64,000 nt of DNA from Roseobacter weihaiensis (GCF_020622345.1 NZ_JACNMO010000003.1:1-64000); one strand, 5' to 3'. Counted from the stretch's first letter, positions 8,779 to 17,996 are shown. Program-made: numbers and translations. The notes: a model not told the origin generated them from the sequence alone.

Positions 8779-8790
8779 GCGGCGTCCTCC

Positions 8791-9546
8791 CTAAAAGCCG
8801 GTCGCGCCACCACCGTCGACCAGTACGACCTGTCCGGTGATGTATTTCGCGGCGGGTGACGCCAGAAACGCGCAGCACCATCCGATATCATCCGTCTCAC
8901 CCAGATAGCCCATTGGTATCCGGCTCATGATCTTGTCCTTACGGGCCGGATCACCCTTGGTGGCATTGCGGAAAATGTCGGTGTCGATCCAACCGGGTGC
9001 GACGCCATTCACGCGAATGCCACGCGCGGCGAATTCGGCTGACAGGCCACGCACCACGCCGTTGATCGCGGTTTTTGAAATTGTGTAGCCAGCAACCATC
9101 GGCTGACCGATATAGGCCGTCATTGAAGACAAAAACTGGATGTTCCCGTCGCGCCCGTCCGTCAGCATGCGGCGGATCACACAGCGACTCAGCTCAAGCG
9201 CGCCGCGTACATGCACGTCAAAGACCTGATCGAATTCGTCGAGGGTTTGGTCCTCAAACGGTTTTTTCAGCGTATTGCCCGCGTTGTTGACCAGAATATC
9301 AACAGGGCCAAGGGCGTTTTCAAAAGCAGTGATCTCACCGGTCTTGGTGATGTCGAGCGCTGCTGTCCGGCATCCGTGGCCGATCTCTGTCGCGGCCGCT
9401 TCCAGCACATCCAGCCTGCGCCCGGCAATCACGACTTCCGCCCCACTATGCGCAAGACACATGGCAACAGCCTTCCCGATCCCGGTGCCGCCCCCGGTGA
9501 CGAGCGCCCGTTTGCCGTGCAGGCCATAAACATCTTGCAAACTCAT
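8791..9546 (-). CDS. Short-chain dehydrogenase/reductase (SDR), sugar-acid type
   Basis: A 251-residue classical SDR. The NAD(P) motif TGGGTGIG is near residue 18, NNAG near 90, the catalytic serine is in LSSMTAYIG, and the YxxxK pair is in YTISK. The C-terminus (ITGQVVLVDGGGATGF) is typical. I start at the ATG at 9546, which overlaps the upstream stop (ATGA). It resembles gluconate 5-dehydrogenase and 2-keto-3-deoxy-L-fuconate 4-dehydrogenase-type enzymes. With the dehydratase on the other strand, oxidation of a 2-keto-3-deoxy acid is the likely step. Confidence 0.83.
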   Translation of the reverse strand: MSLQDVYGLHGKRALVTGGGTGIGKAVAMCLAHSGAEVVIAGRRLDVLEAAATEIGHGCRTAALDITKTGEITAFENALGPVDILVNNAGNTLKKPFEDQTLDEFDQVFDVHVRGALELSRCVIRRMLTDGRDGNIQFLSSMTAYIGQPMVAGYTISKTAINGVVRGLSAEFAARGIRVNGVAPGWIDTDIFRNATKGDPARKDKIMSRIPMGYLGETDDIGWCCAFLASPAAKYITGQVVLVDGGGATGF

Positions 9547-10571
9547 GTGGCCCCTTCCATGTCGATCATGATTTTGAACACCGCGTCCCGGTGATCGCGC
9601 CAATAGTCAAAGGCCTGGTCCGCATCCGCCCAGGGCATCACGCGCGTGATCAATTGGTCAGAAATAGCCGGGGTCGCTTCCAGATAGGCGATCACCGCCT
9701 CGAAATCGCTGCGAACAGCGTTACGCGACCCGAAGATATCCAGCTCCTTTAGATTGAAAAGCTTGGTGTCATAGCTGACCTCGGACTTTGCGTAGCCCAC
9801 GTACACGATTCGGCCTGCAAACGGGGCAAGATCTACCGCCGCGCGAAAGGTCTCGGGGGCGCCGACCGCTTCGACAATCACATCCGGTCCGGTGTTGTCT
9901 GTCAGTGCCGCGATATCTGCGGCCAGATCACCGGCGTCCGGCGACAGCACGGCCTCGACACCGAGCGCCTGCAGGGTCTTTGTTTTCCGGGCGGACACTT
10001 CGCTGACGATCACCCGTGCGCCGCGCGCTTTTGCGCCCAGAATGGCCCCGACACCGATCATGCCCCCGCCCAACACCAGCACGGTGTCATAAGCGGTGAC
10101 ATGTCCTCGCGCAACGGCGTGAAAGCCGACGGACAGCGGCTCTACCAGCGCCATCTGGCGCGGCGTGAGCGTATCGTTCAGGATCAGGCGATCCGTTTTC
10201 AGAACGATCTGCTTGCGCAAGCCACCGTCCTGCTGCACGCCCAGCGTCTTGTTTTGCTGGCAGGCATTCACCCGTCCCTTGCGGCAGGCGGTGCAGGACC
10301 CACAGGTGGTATAGGGGATCACGATCGCGCGTTGACCAATGGCAAATTCCGGGGCCACGTCCGTGCCGCAAGCGGCGATGGTCCCGCCAATTTCGTGGCC
10401 CGGAATGCGTGGCAAAGCCACAAGCGGGTTCAAACCCTCAAAGGTATTCAGATCACTTCCGCACAGGCCGACGAAAGCCACATCGAACAGCACTTCGCCT
10501 GATCCGGGGACCAGATCCTCGGTGTCCTGAAAGGCCGTGTGGCCAACTTTATCGATAACGAGGGCGCGCAT
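9543..10571 (-). CDS. Zinc-dependent alcohol dehydrogenase (MDR)
   Basis: A 342-residue medium-chain dehydrogenase. GLCGSDLNTFEG and GHEIGG carry catalytic zinc ligands; CGSCTACRKGRVNAC carries the four-cysteine structural zinc site; VLGGGMIGVGA is the NAD-binding turn. The ATG at 10571 has GGGAAA upstream and begins with the usual MRALVI strand. It could oxidise the sugar or a product such as lactaldehyde; the family does not distinguish between these. It lies between the sugar-binding protein and the SDR in one minus-strand operon. Confidence 0.85.
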   Translation of the reverse strand: MRALVIDKVGHTAFQDTEDLVPGSGEVLFDVAFVGLCGSDLNTFEGLNPLVALPRIPGHEIGGTIAACGTDVAPEFAIGQRAIVIPYTTCGSCTACRKGRVNACQQNKTLGVQQDGGLRKQIVLKTDRLILNDTLTPRQMALVEPLSVGFHAVARGHVTAYDTVLVLGGGMIGVGAILGAKARGARVIVSEVSARKTKTLQALGVEAVLSPDAGDLAADIAALTDNTGPDVIVEAVGAPETFRAAVDLAPFAGRIVYVGYAKSEVSYDTKLFNLKELDIFGSRNAVRSDFEAVIAYLEATPAISDQLITRVMPWADADQAFDYWRDHRDAVFKIMIDMEGAT

Positions 10572-10626
10572 AAATTTTCCCGGCAGCGGTGCGGCAGGCG
10601 GAACGATCCCGCCTGCCAGGTCTGGC

Positions 10627-11538
10627 TTACTTGTACTCAGCCACGTTGGCATCGGTGATCAGAATGCCATCAATCGGGACCACCGCGGGGGCCTCTTCCC
10701 CTTTGATGATGTTGAGAAGGTTCTGCACGGATTCCACGCCCATGCGGGTGTTGTCCTGCTTGATGGTCGCGGCCTGCTCGCCCTCTTCGATGGCAACGAG
10801 GTTGGCGGGGTTGCCGTCAAAGCCCACGATGACCAGATCGTCCAACTTGCCCAGTGCCTTGGAGGCGGACACCGCCGCAAGCGCGCCCGGGTCCCAGGCC
10901 GAGAAGATCGCCTTGATGTCGGGGTTTGACTGCAGGAAGTTCGTCGTTGTTTCAAACGCACAGGCATCCTGCCAATCGCAGATCTGGAAGATGACTTCAT
11001 GGCCAGCCGCCTCTGCTGCTGTCAGCACACCGTCGCGCCGGGCATTGCCCGTCTGGTGACCGGCAGAGCCGCCCAGGATCAGCACAGTGCCCTCACCTTG
11101 CAACTGCTCAACAATATACTCGCCCGCGACACCCGCCGCAGCAAGGTTATCCGTCTGGACAAGGCTGGAGATATGCGAATGGTCGATGCCTGTATCCACG
11201 GCAACAACCGGAATGCCCTTTGCGGCAGCGTTATCGAGTGACGCGTCAAACGCGCGGTTATCGACCGACCCGATGATGATCCCGTCCACGCCCATATCAA
11301 TCGCGCGATCCACGGCGTCCTTTTGCGCGGCAGAGTCAGGCGATGACGCCGTCATGTCGATAAATGCGACCCCTTGCGCCTCGGCCTCGGCGGCGGCGGC
11401 AGTCGCGACACCGATCCAGAATGTGTTGTCCGTGGAATAGCCGGTGTAGGCGATCCGCATGTCTTCGGCGTAGGCCGCGCTGGCAAGGCAGATGGCGGTG
11501 GCGGTCGCAAGGACGGCGGTTTTCAGTTTCAATGTCAT
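10627..11538 (-). CDS. Sugar ABC transporter, periplasmic binding protein (RbsB/FrcB type)
   Basis: A 303-residue type I periplasmic sugar-binding protein. The signal peptide ends near ...CLASAAYA (about residue 24). The mature protein starts DMRIAYTGYSTDNTFW and has the repeated alpha/beta layout of ribose and fructose binders (MGVDGIIIGSVDNRAFD, IPVVAVDTGID, VIVGFDGNP). A strong AAGGGAGGG site precedes the ATG at 11538. It forms a three-gene importer with the permease and ATPase upstream. The ligand is probably the 6-deoxy sugar whose catabolic genes flank it. Confidence 0.87.
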   Translation of the reverse strand: MTLKLKTAVLATATAICLASAAYAEDMRIAYTGYSTDNTFWIGVATAAAAEAEAQGVAFIDMTASSPDSAAQKDAVDRAIDMGVDGIIIGSVDNRAFDASLDNAAAKGIPVVAVDTGIDHSHISSLVQTDNLAAAGVAGEYIVEQLQGEGTVLILGGSAGHQTGNARRDGVLTAAEAAGHEVIFQICDWQDACAFETTTNFLQSNPDIKAIFSAWDPGALAAVSASKALGKLDDLVIVGFDGNPANLVAIEEGEQAATIKQDNTRMGVESVQNLLNIIKGEEAPAVVPIDGILITDANVAEYK

Positions 11539-11596
11539 ATTTCCCTCCCTTGGGGTCTTAGGTGGCCCTTTGGGGCCATTGGTTGCGCGGCACAAG

Positions 11597-12583
11597 TCAC
11601 CGCGTCGAACGTCGCCAGACATCCCAATAGACGGCGACAATGATGATCGCCCCGATTGCAATGCGCTGGTATGAGGTGCCGACGCCCATATAGGACAGAC
11701 CGACAATGATGGTTTGCATGATGAACATGCCCAAAAGCGTCTTGCCGACGCCGCCGCGTCCGCCAAACAGGCTGGTGCCGCCGATCACAACTGCGGCGAT
11801 GGCGTAAAGCTCGTAGCTCTGGCCGCGCGCTGGCATTGCAAAGTTCAGCTTTGCAACCTCCACGATTGCCGCCAACCCGGCCAGCAGACCGCCCAGCATG
11901 TAATAATAGATGCGGCTCTTGGCGACTGGCACACCGGAGAGGCGCGCGACCTCTTCGTTGCCGCCGATCGCAAAGGCACGGCTGCCAAGGCGTGTCTTGG
12001 TCAGGAACAGCCCTGTCAGGAGTGCGACGGCAAACATAATCAGCATCGGGACAGTGTTCCCTGTCCCCAGAAATTTGAAACTTTCGGGAAACCGCGACAG
12101 GTCGCGCCCACTTGCTAGGATTTCCGCCAACCCCTTGTAAGCCGTCAGCCCGCCCAGTGTGACGATAAACGCAGGCACTTTGGTCAGGACCTGTATGGTG
12201 CCATTCAACGCGCCAAGAGCGGCCCCCATACCCAATCCCAGCCCGACCGCCAGGACAGGCGGCAAACCCCATTCAGCCATGAAAATCCCAACCGTCACAC
12301 CGACAACCGCAAAGATTGAGCCGACAGACAGGTCCAACCCGCCAGAGATCAGGACGATAGTTGTTCCGCAGGCCAGAATCGCGAGGATTGAGGCCTGACC
12401 AAAGATCGACAGTAGCGTGTCAAAGCTGCGAAAGGGTTCTGACATCAGAAAAAAGAACCCGTAGATCAGCGCCAATGCGGCCAGCACCTGCCAGATTTGC
12501 ATGAAGTTGTGTTTTAGCACGTCCAGCGCACCGGCAGAGCTGCCCGGACTGGATACGGCGGTTTGGCTATCGGCTTGGCTCAT
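11597..12583 (-). CDS. Sugar ABC transporter, permease (RbsC type)
   Basis: A 328-residue inner-membrane permease of the BPD_transp_2/RbsC family, with eight to ten hydrophobic segments. GGLDLSVGSIFAVVGV and the loop with EEVARLSGVPVAKSRIYYYMLGG are family hallmarks. FGGRGGVGKTLLGM near the C-terminus is the usual signature. Its start overlaps the ATPase stop by four bases (ATGA). Confidence 0.9.
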   Translation of the reverse strand: MSQADSQTAVSSPGSSAGALDVLKHNFMQIWQVLAALALIYGFFFLMSEPFRSFDTLLSIFGQASILAILACGTTIVLISGGLDLSVGSIFAVVGVTVGIFMAEWGLPPVLAVGLGLGMGAALGALNGTIQVLTKVPAFIVTLGGLTAYKGLAEILASGRDLSRFPESFKFLGTGNTVPMLIMFAVALLTGLFLTKTRLGSRAFAIGGNEEVARLSGVPVAKSRIYYYMLGGLLAGLAAIVEVAKLNFAMPARGQSYELYAIAAVVIGGTSLFGGRGGVGKTLLGMFIMQTIIVGLSYMGVGTSYQRIAIGAIIIVAVYWDVWRRSTR

Positions 12584-13371
12584 GCGGTGGCCCCCGCATC
12601 GGTGGCCCCGGTGATCAGACCCACAAGCGCGTCGCCGTCCACGTCTTTCACGTCACACACAGCGACCAATTTGCCCAGCCGCAAAACCATCACCCGGTCG
12701 CAATAGTTCAGCACATGCTGCATGTTGTGGGTGATCATGATCACCGACAGACCGTGATCCTTCAGCGACCGCACCAAATCCATCGCCATCTTGCTTTCGC
12801 GCACACCCAGGGCCGCTGTCGGCTCATCCAGAATGGCAACGCGCTTGCCGAACATCACGGTCTTGGACAGGGCGACAGCCTGGCGCTGCCCGCCCGAAAA
12901 CGCTTGTGCCTCACGGTAAATGTCGGCAATCCTGACATCAAGCTTGCTGAACAAGTCGCGGATCTCGCCATCCATCTTCTTGAAGTCCAGCACACCAAAC
13001 CAGCGGCCCAACCAATCGTCGCGCAGGATTTCGCGGCCCAAGAATACGTTCTTCGTGATCGAGATTTCGTTCACCAGCGCAAGGTCCTGATACACCGTTT
13101 CGATCCCGGCGGCCTTGGCGTCGGTCGGCGTGTCGATCTGGGTCTCGACCCCGTCGAATTTCACCACGCCGGCGGTCTTGGGGATGGCCCCTGTCAGCGC
13201 TTTGATCAGGGTGGATTTGCCCGCACCATTGTCACCCACAACGGCCAGTACCTCGCCCTCATGCAATGTCAGGTCGACATCATCAAGCGCGACAATACCG
13301 CCATAATGCTTTGAAATTCCTTGTGCTTCCAGCACTAGCGGGCGCTGTACACTGTCCCCTTGAGGTGTCAT
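12580..13371 (-). CDS. Sugar ABC transporter, ATP-binding protein (FrcA type, single domain)
   Basis: A 263-residue ATPase. Walker A is GDNGAGKST, the signature is FSGGQRQAVALS, Walker B is RVAILDEPTAALG, and the switch histidine is in MITHNMQHV. Unlike RbsA it has one nucleotide-binding domain, as in FrcA. It is the first gene of the minus-strand operon, divergent from the dehydratase genes across a gap of about 100 bp that must hold both promoters. Confidence 0.9.
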   Translation of the reverse strand: MTPQGDSVQRPLVLEAQGISKHYGGIVALDDVDLTLHEGEVLAVVGDNGAGKSTLIKALTGAIPKTAGVVKFDGVETQIDTPTDAKAAGIETVYQDLALVNEISITKNVFLGREILRDDWLGRWFGVLDFKKMDGEIRDLFSKLDVRIADIYREAQAFSGGQRQAVALSKTVMFGKRVAILDEPTAALGVRESKMAMDLVRSLKDHGLSVIMITHNMQHVLNYCDRVMVLRLGKLVAVCDVKDVDGDALVGLITGATDAGATA

Positions 13372-13477
13372 TGGCTGCCAGTCCTCCCCGACTTCTGCTT
13401 AATATGCGTAAAAAACATTTCCTGTTGCCGTCAATTGTTTTTTTTGCAAGATGTACATTTAAAGGGAGGATGAAGTG

Positions 13478-13777
13478 ATGGCAGAAACTGCGAAACTGCT
13501 GCATTTACACGCCAGAGACAACATCGCGGTGCTGGCGCAGGACACTGCTGCAGGGGCAGTTGCAGCGCTTGGCACGGCGCAATTTCGCATCGTGGCAGAC
13601 CTTTCCATGGGCCACAAAATCGCGATCCACCCGATCCCCGCGGGGGCAGACATCCTCAAATACGGCTGCCCGATCGGCTTTGCCGCGCAAGACATCGCGG
13701 CGGGCGAGCACGTGCATCTGCATAATCTGACGAGCCGCTACACTGTCATCGAAGATATGGAAGCGGCGGGAACATGA
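13478..13777 (+). CDS. UxaA-type dehydratase, N-terminal (SAF) subunit
   Basis: A 99-residue SAF-domain protein equivalent to the N-terminal part of altronate/galactarate dehydratases. SMGHKIAIHPIPAGADILKYGCPIGFA and the final HLHNL segment are the conserved strands around the substrate carboxylate. A GGGAGG site sits 8 nt upstream of the ATG at 13478. It overlaps the large-subunit gene (ATGA at 13774). Split UxaA-type pairs are known from the L-fucose locus of Campylobacter jejuni, where they dehydrate the sugar acid. Confidence 0.83.
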   Translation: MAETAKLLHLHARDNIAVLAQDTAAGAVAALGTAQFRIVADLSMGHKIAIHPIPAGADILKYGCPIGFAAQDIAAGEHVHLHNLTSRYTVIEDMEAAGT

Positions 13778-14964
13778 AGGGGTGGCAACGCAGCGACGGC
13801 CGCAAGGGTATCCGCAATACAATCCTCGTCGCCTATACCGTCGAATGTGCGCACCACGTCTGCACAAAGATCGTACAGGATTGCGCGGATCAGGACGCAC
13901 AGGTCATTGGTTTTTCTGGCTGCTTTCCCAGCCCCTACGGTCAGGATATGATGGCGGCCCTGTGCACCCATCCCAACGTGGGTGCCGTGCAGCTTGTTTC
14001 GCTTGGCTGCGAGAACTTCCGCAAAACGGACCTGGTGCGCGCAATCGAAGCCACCGGTCGCCCCGTCAATCTGATCACGATTCAGGATGCAGGCGGCACC
14101 CGCGCTGCCATCGCCGCGGGCAACGCATGGGTCCGCGCACAACGCAAAGTGTTGGATGCACTGCCGACGGTCCCGATGTCCCCTTCCGAGCTGGTGATCG
14201 GTACCATTTGCGGCGGTTCCGACGCGACATCGGGCCTGACCGGCAATCCGGCAGCGGGTCGCGCCTTTGACCGTTTCGTGGCCGAAGGGGCAACTTGCAT
14301 TTTTGAAGAAACCGGTGAACTAATCGGCTGCGAAAGCGTCATGGCCACCCGCGCCGCGACGCCTGCACTCAAAGAAGAATTGGTCTCTACCGTTGAGAAA
14401 GCGGCACGCTACTACGCCGCGATGGGCTATGGCTCCTTCTCGCAAGGCAACGCCACGGGCGGGTTATCTACCATCGAGGAAAAGTCACTCGGCGCCTATG
14501 CCAAATCCGGGGACAGCAAGATCAACGGTATCGTCAGGCCCGCCGAAAAGCCTGCTGCTGGTGGCCTCTACCTGCTCGACGTGGTGCCGGAGGGGCCTCC
14601 CAAGTTCGGCTTTCCCAACATCAACGACACTGCAGAGATTATCGAGCTTATCTCCTGCGGCGCACATGCGGTTATCTTCGTCACCGGGCGCGGATCTGTG
14701 GTGGGTTCGGCCATTTCGCCGGTGCTGAAGGTCTGCGCCAACCCGCAGACCTATGCGTGCATGGCCGACGACATGGACGTGAACGCGGGCCGTATCCTGG
14801 ACGGGGCCGCAACGCTTGATGAGGTCGGCGATGAGATCTACCAAAAACTGATCGCCCTCGGCGCGGGCGGCACCACCGCCTCCGAAGACCTCGGGCATCA
14901 GGAATTTGTGCTGACATATAAAAACACCACGCGGCCCGAACCCGGCTGCCATACCGCAGCCTGA
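13774..14964 (+). CDS. UxaA-type dehydratase, C-terminal catalytic subunit
   Basis: A 396-residue protein of the D-galactarate/altronate dehydratase C-terminal family. It starts with the hallmark GRKGIRNTILVAYTVECAHHV and has ELVIGTICGGSDATSGLTGNPAAGRAFD, GNATGGLSTIEEKSLGAYAKSG and a late FVTGRGSVVGSAISPVLKVCANP. Its conserved cysteines fit the iron-dependent mechanism of this family. With the SAF subunit it should dehydrate a sugar acid to the 2-keto-3-deoxy acid. L-fuconate or L-rhamnonate is likely from the lactonase and mutarotase downstream. Confidence 0.87.
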   Translation: MKGWQRSDGRKGIRNTILVAYTVECAHHVCTKIVQDCADQDAQVIGFSGCFPSPYGQDMMAALCTHPNVGAVQLVSLGCENFRKTDLVRAIEATGRPVNLITIQDAGGTRAAIAAGNAWVRAQRKVLDALPTVPMSPSELVIGTICGGSDATSGLTGNPAAGRAFDRFVAEGATCIFEETGELIGCESVMATRAATPALKEELVSTVEKAARYYAAMGYGSFSQGNATGGLSTIEEKSLGAYAKSGDSKINGIVRPAEKPAAGGLYLLDVVPEGPPKFGFPNINDTAEIIELISCGAHAVIFVTGRGSVVGSAISPVLKVCANPQTYACMADDMDVNAGRILDGAATLDEVGDEIYQKLIALGAGGTTASEDLGHQEFVLTYKNTTRPEPGCHTAA

Positions 14965-14971
14965 GGTCCCG

Positions 14972-15931
14972 ATGATCCTGACACCAGACCACACACTCTC
15001 CTTTGGCACCGCCAGCATCGGCGGTCTTTACAAACCAGTCTCATCCGATGAGGCCCACGCAGTGCTACAAAGCGCATGGGACGCGGGCATCCGCTATTTT
15101 GATACGGCCCCCCACTACGGCAACGGATCATCCGAACACAGGGTGGGGGATTTTCTGCGCGACAAATCCGGCTGGGTGCTGTCAACCAAGGTGGGCCGTG
15201 TCCTGACGCCGGACGCCAACCCACCGGACGCAATCAACGGTTTTTACAGCGCCCTGCCCTTCAAACAGCACTTCGATTTCACTTACGACGCGATCATGCG
15301 ATCGGTCGAGGACAGCTTTCAGCGGCTGGGCCTCAACCGGATCGACATTCTTTACGTGCACGACATCGGCGATTCCGGCGCGGGGACAGATACCATCGAA
15401 CACCGCGCTCAATTGCGCGACAGCGGCGAGCGGGCGCTGCGCGACCTCAAGCAACAGGGTGTCATCTCGGCCGTGGGCCTTGGCGTGAATACTGTTGAGA
15501 TCTGCGAAGAATTGCTGGGCGAGATCGAGATTGACCTGATCCTGCTTGCGGGGCGTTACACACTTCTCGAACAGACCGCGCGCGACTGGCTGTTCCCGCT
15601 GCTTGACCAACAAGGGGCGAAACTGGTGATCGGCGGCGTCTTTAATTCCGGCATCCTGGCAACAGGCCCTGTCGAAGGGGCGCGATATAACTACGCTCCG
15701 GCGCCGAAAGCCATCATGGAGCGCACCGCCAAGATAGCCACGATCTGTGCCCGCCACGATGTGCCCATGGCCGCCGCCGCGATCCAATACCCGGCGCAAA
15801 GTGATCATGTCGTCTCTACCCTGATTGGCACATCGAAGCCCAGCTCGCTCTTGCGCAATGTCGCGCAGTTCCGGGCGGACCTTCCTGCCGCCATCTGGGA
15901 TGACCTGCGCAACGCGGGCATCATCGCATGA
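14972..15931 (+). CDS. Aldo/keto reductase, sugar 1-dehydrogenase type
   Basis: A 319-residue TIM-barrel oxidoreductase. The AKR catalytic tetrad is visible: Asp and Tyr in RYFDTAPHYGNG, Lys in LSTKVGR and His in DILYVHDIGD. The sequence resembles D-threo-aldose/L-fucose 1-dehydrogenases and pyridoxal dehydrogenases, which oxidise the sugar hemiacetal to a lactone with NAD(P). It is placed between the dehydratase and the lactonase, as expected for the first oxidation step. Confidence 0.84.
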   Translation: MILTPDHTLSFGTASIGGLYKPVSSDEAHAVLQSAWDAGIRYFDTAPHYGNGSSEHRVGDFLRDKSGWVLSTKVGRVLTPDANPPDAINGFYSALPFKQHFDFTYDAIMRSVEDSFQRLGLNRIDILYVHDIGDSGAGTDTIEHRAQLRDSGERALRDLKQQGVISAVGLGVNTVEICEELLGEIEIDLILLAGRYTLLEQTARDWLFPLLDQQGAKLVIGGVFNSGILATGPVEGARYNYAPAPKAIMERTAKIATICARHDVPMAAAAIQYPAQSDHVVSTLIGTSKPSSLLRNVAQFRADLPAAIWDDLRNAGIIA

Positions 15932-15938
15932 GCCGGGC

Positions 15939-16769
15939 ATGATCATCGACGCGCATCAGCATTTTTGGACCCTCGCGCGCGGTGATTACGCGTGGCCAAA
16001 TGAGACGGTCGCACCGATCTTTCGTGACTTTACGCCAGACGACCTGTACCCGCTCCTCAAACAGGCAGGTGTGGAAAAGACAATCCTGGTACAGGCGACC
16101 GACACAGTCGCCGAAACCGAATTCCTGCTCACCATCGCGGCCCAAACCGACTTTGTCGCAGGCGTCGTCGGCTGGGTTGATCTGACCGCGCCAGATGCCA
16201 TTGCAACCATCGACCGCCTGCGCCGCAATCCGATGCTAAAGGGCCTCCGGCCGATGTTGCAAAGCATCCCGGACACCGACTGGATCCTGCAGGACGCGGC
16301 CCAGCCCGCGCTCGCCCATATGGCAGCGGTCGATCTGTCATTTGACGCGCTGATCCAGCCACGCCACCTGTCCGTGATTGCAAAACTGGCGCAGCGCTAT
16401 CCCAGTCTGGGTATCGTGGTTGACCATATCGCAAAACCGCAAATTGGGGCTGGGCAGGGATCGGACCAGACCTTTCAAGACGGGATCAGGCAGGTTGCAT
16501 CCTGTGAAAACGTCCTGTGCAAGCTTTCGGGGATGGTGACAGAGGCCGGGCCGGATTGGACGCCCACAGACCTGACCCCCTATGCGCAAACTATCATTGA
16601 TCGCTTTGGAGCCGAACGTGTGATGTTCGGCAGCGATTGGCCGGTGGTCAATTTGGCCGGCGACTATGGGAAATGGATCAGCTACGTGCAGGCTTTACTC
16701 GCGCCCCTCCGGGCCAGCGCAAGGCACAATATCCTCGCGGGAACCGCCCAACGGTTCTACCGCGTCTAA
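15939..16769 (+). CDS. Amidohydrolase-2 family sugar lactonase (L-fuconolactonase type)
   Basis: A 276-residue TIM-barrel hydrolase. It opens with the metal motif DAHQHFW and has VDHIAKP and the late FGSDWPVV, the HxH...H...D pattern of amidohydrolase_2 enzymes that open L-fucono- and L-rhamnono-lactones. I start at the ATG at 15939 (MIIDAHQHFW), eight bases after the reductase stop; an upstream in-frame extension would overlap that gene. It hydrolyses the lactone made by the dehydrogenase. Confidence 0.86.
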   Translation: MIIDAHQHFWTLARGDYAWPNETVAPIFRDFTPDDLYPLLKQAGVEKTILVQATDTVAETEFLLTIAAQTDFVAGVVGWVDLTAPDAIATIDRLRRNPMLKGLRPMLQSIPDTDWILQDAAQPALAHMAAVDLSFDALIQPRHLSVIAKLAQRYPSLGIVVDHIAKPQIGAGQGSDQTFQDGIRQVASCENVLCKLSGMVTEAGPDWTPTDLTPYAQTIIDRFGAERVMFGSDWPVVNLAGDYGKWISYVQALLAPLRASARHNILAGTAQRFYRV

Positions 16770-16787
16770 ACACCAACGGAGGCACAT

Positions 16788-17120
16788 ATGGCAGAACGCA
16801 TGGGCATGGTCATCGGGCTGAAACCGGAAACTATTTTAGAATACAAGGCGCTGCATGCTGACGTCTGGCCTGCCGTCCTTGACCGGCTGCGCAAATCCAA
16901 CATCACGAATTACTCGATCTATCTGCGCGAGCCTGAGAATATCATGTTCAGCTATTGGGAATACACAGGCACCGATTTTCAGGCCGACATGGACGCCATT
17001 GCCGCTGACGACACGACCAAGGAATGGTGGAAAGTCTGCGGACCTATGCAAGAACCCTTACCCACACGCGCTGACGGGGAATGGTGGGCCAGCATGGAGG
17101 AAGTGTTCCACCTCGATTAA
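16788..17120 (+). CDS. L-rhamnose/L-fucose mutarotase (RhaM/RhaU family)
   Basis: A 110-residue dimeric alpha-beta protein of the RhaM family that interconverts alpha and beta anomers of the sugar. EYKALHADVWPAVLDRLRKSNITNYSIYLRE, DDTTKEWWKVCGPMQ and the C-terminal SMEEVFHLD match the family closely, including the active-site histidine in HADVWP. A GGAGG site precedes the ATG. It is the last gene of the plus-strand sugar operon and the best evidence that the substrate is a 6-deoxy-L-sugar. Confidence 0.9.
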   Translation: MAERMGMVIGLKPETILEYKALHADVWPAVLDRLRKSNITNYSIYLREPENIMFSYWEYTGTDFQADMDAIAADDTTKEWWKVCGPMQEPLPTRADGEWWASMEEVFHLD

Positions 17121-17153
17121 GGCACGTTACACTCGTTGGCCAAATGCTAGACG

Positions 17154-17996
17154 GGACTGTTGCATTAACAGCGCGTAGTTGAACATCTCCGGGTTTTGCC
17201 CATGCGGTCACGCGGCGGCGTTGAACAGCCGAAGGAGGAATTCGATCTCGCCTCGGACCCCTGGTTGCTTGTGATGAATATGGCCGCGTTTGATGGTTCG
17301 GATGGTTTCTATCCCTGCGAGGGTCGCTTTGGCTGGTCGCAGAGATCTCAAGCTCTGGCGGTATCCGAGCAGCCGTTTCATCGCGGCATGGTCGCTTTCG
17401 ATAAGGTTGTTGCGCCACTTTCGGTCGATATGCCGGATGCTTTCGACATGCGGGTCATACCGATGATTGATGTCCCGGATGACGCATCGATAGGCATGGG
17501 CTTTAGCCGTGCAAATCGTGACCGGGCGGTGCAGCCGCACACGCTCAATCGCCTTGTTTAGAAACGCCTTAGCGGCCTTGGCATCTCGCCGAGCTGTGAG
17601 CCGGGAAGCGACCATTTGCCCATTTGCGTCGATGGCTCGCCATAGGGAGCGCTATTTTCCGCCCACGCGGATGTAAGTCTCGCCCCTCGCCCGGCAGGAC
17701 ATTGCTCACAATGCCCAAGAGGGGGCATGCCAATTGATACTGGCACGCCGCAGGTGTTTCTCGGTCCGCCTGGCCAGCTGTGGCGCGCACTTCTGGACCC
17801 AGCGGAAGACTGTCGATCGGTCAACCGTGATACCGCGCTCTTCCAGCAAATCAGCGACATCCTGGTAGGACAAGGGATAGCGCAGGGACCAGAGCAGAGG
17901 ATGATCTCACGCGGGAAACGAGGAGGCTTGAACGGCGACTTATGCGGCACAAGCAACCCCAAAGGTGGCCAAATGGCCCGGTCAATGCAACAGTCC
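17154..17996 (-). mobile_element. Degenerate IS6-family insertion sequence
   Basis: Perfect 13-bp terminal inverted repeats (GGACTGTTGCATT at 17154-17166 and its complement at 17984-17996) bound an 843-bp element, the usual IS6 size with the usual GG..TGTTGCA end. The flanking 8-mers (17146-17153 and 17997-18004) differ, so no target duplication remains. The transposase inside is dead (see separate entry). The element separates the sugar island from the Rrf2/metal island. Confidence 0.85.
17208..17980 (-). pseudogene. IS6-family transposase, inactivated
   Basis: The DDE transposase can be followed across frames. The N-terminus (FKPPRFPREIILC) shifts frame near 17900 into RYPLSYQDVADLLEERGITVDRS. 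A junk segment with a TGA (17706-17708) replaces the usual WHVDETYIRVGG region, so the first catalytic Asp is gone. A TAG (17652-17654) replaces the Trp of GGKWR. The C-terminal half is open from 17615, but the second Asp of the usual CTDKAH is Ala here (CTAKAH). The Glu in NNLIESDHA remains. It is certainly non-functional. Confidence 0.85.
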
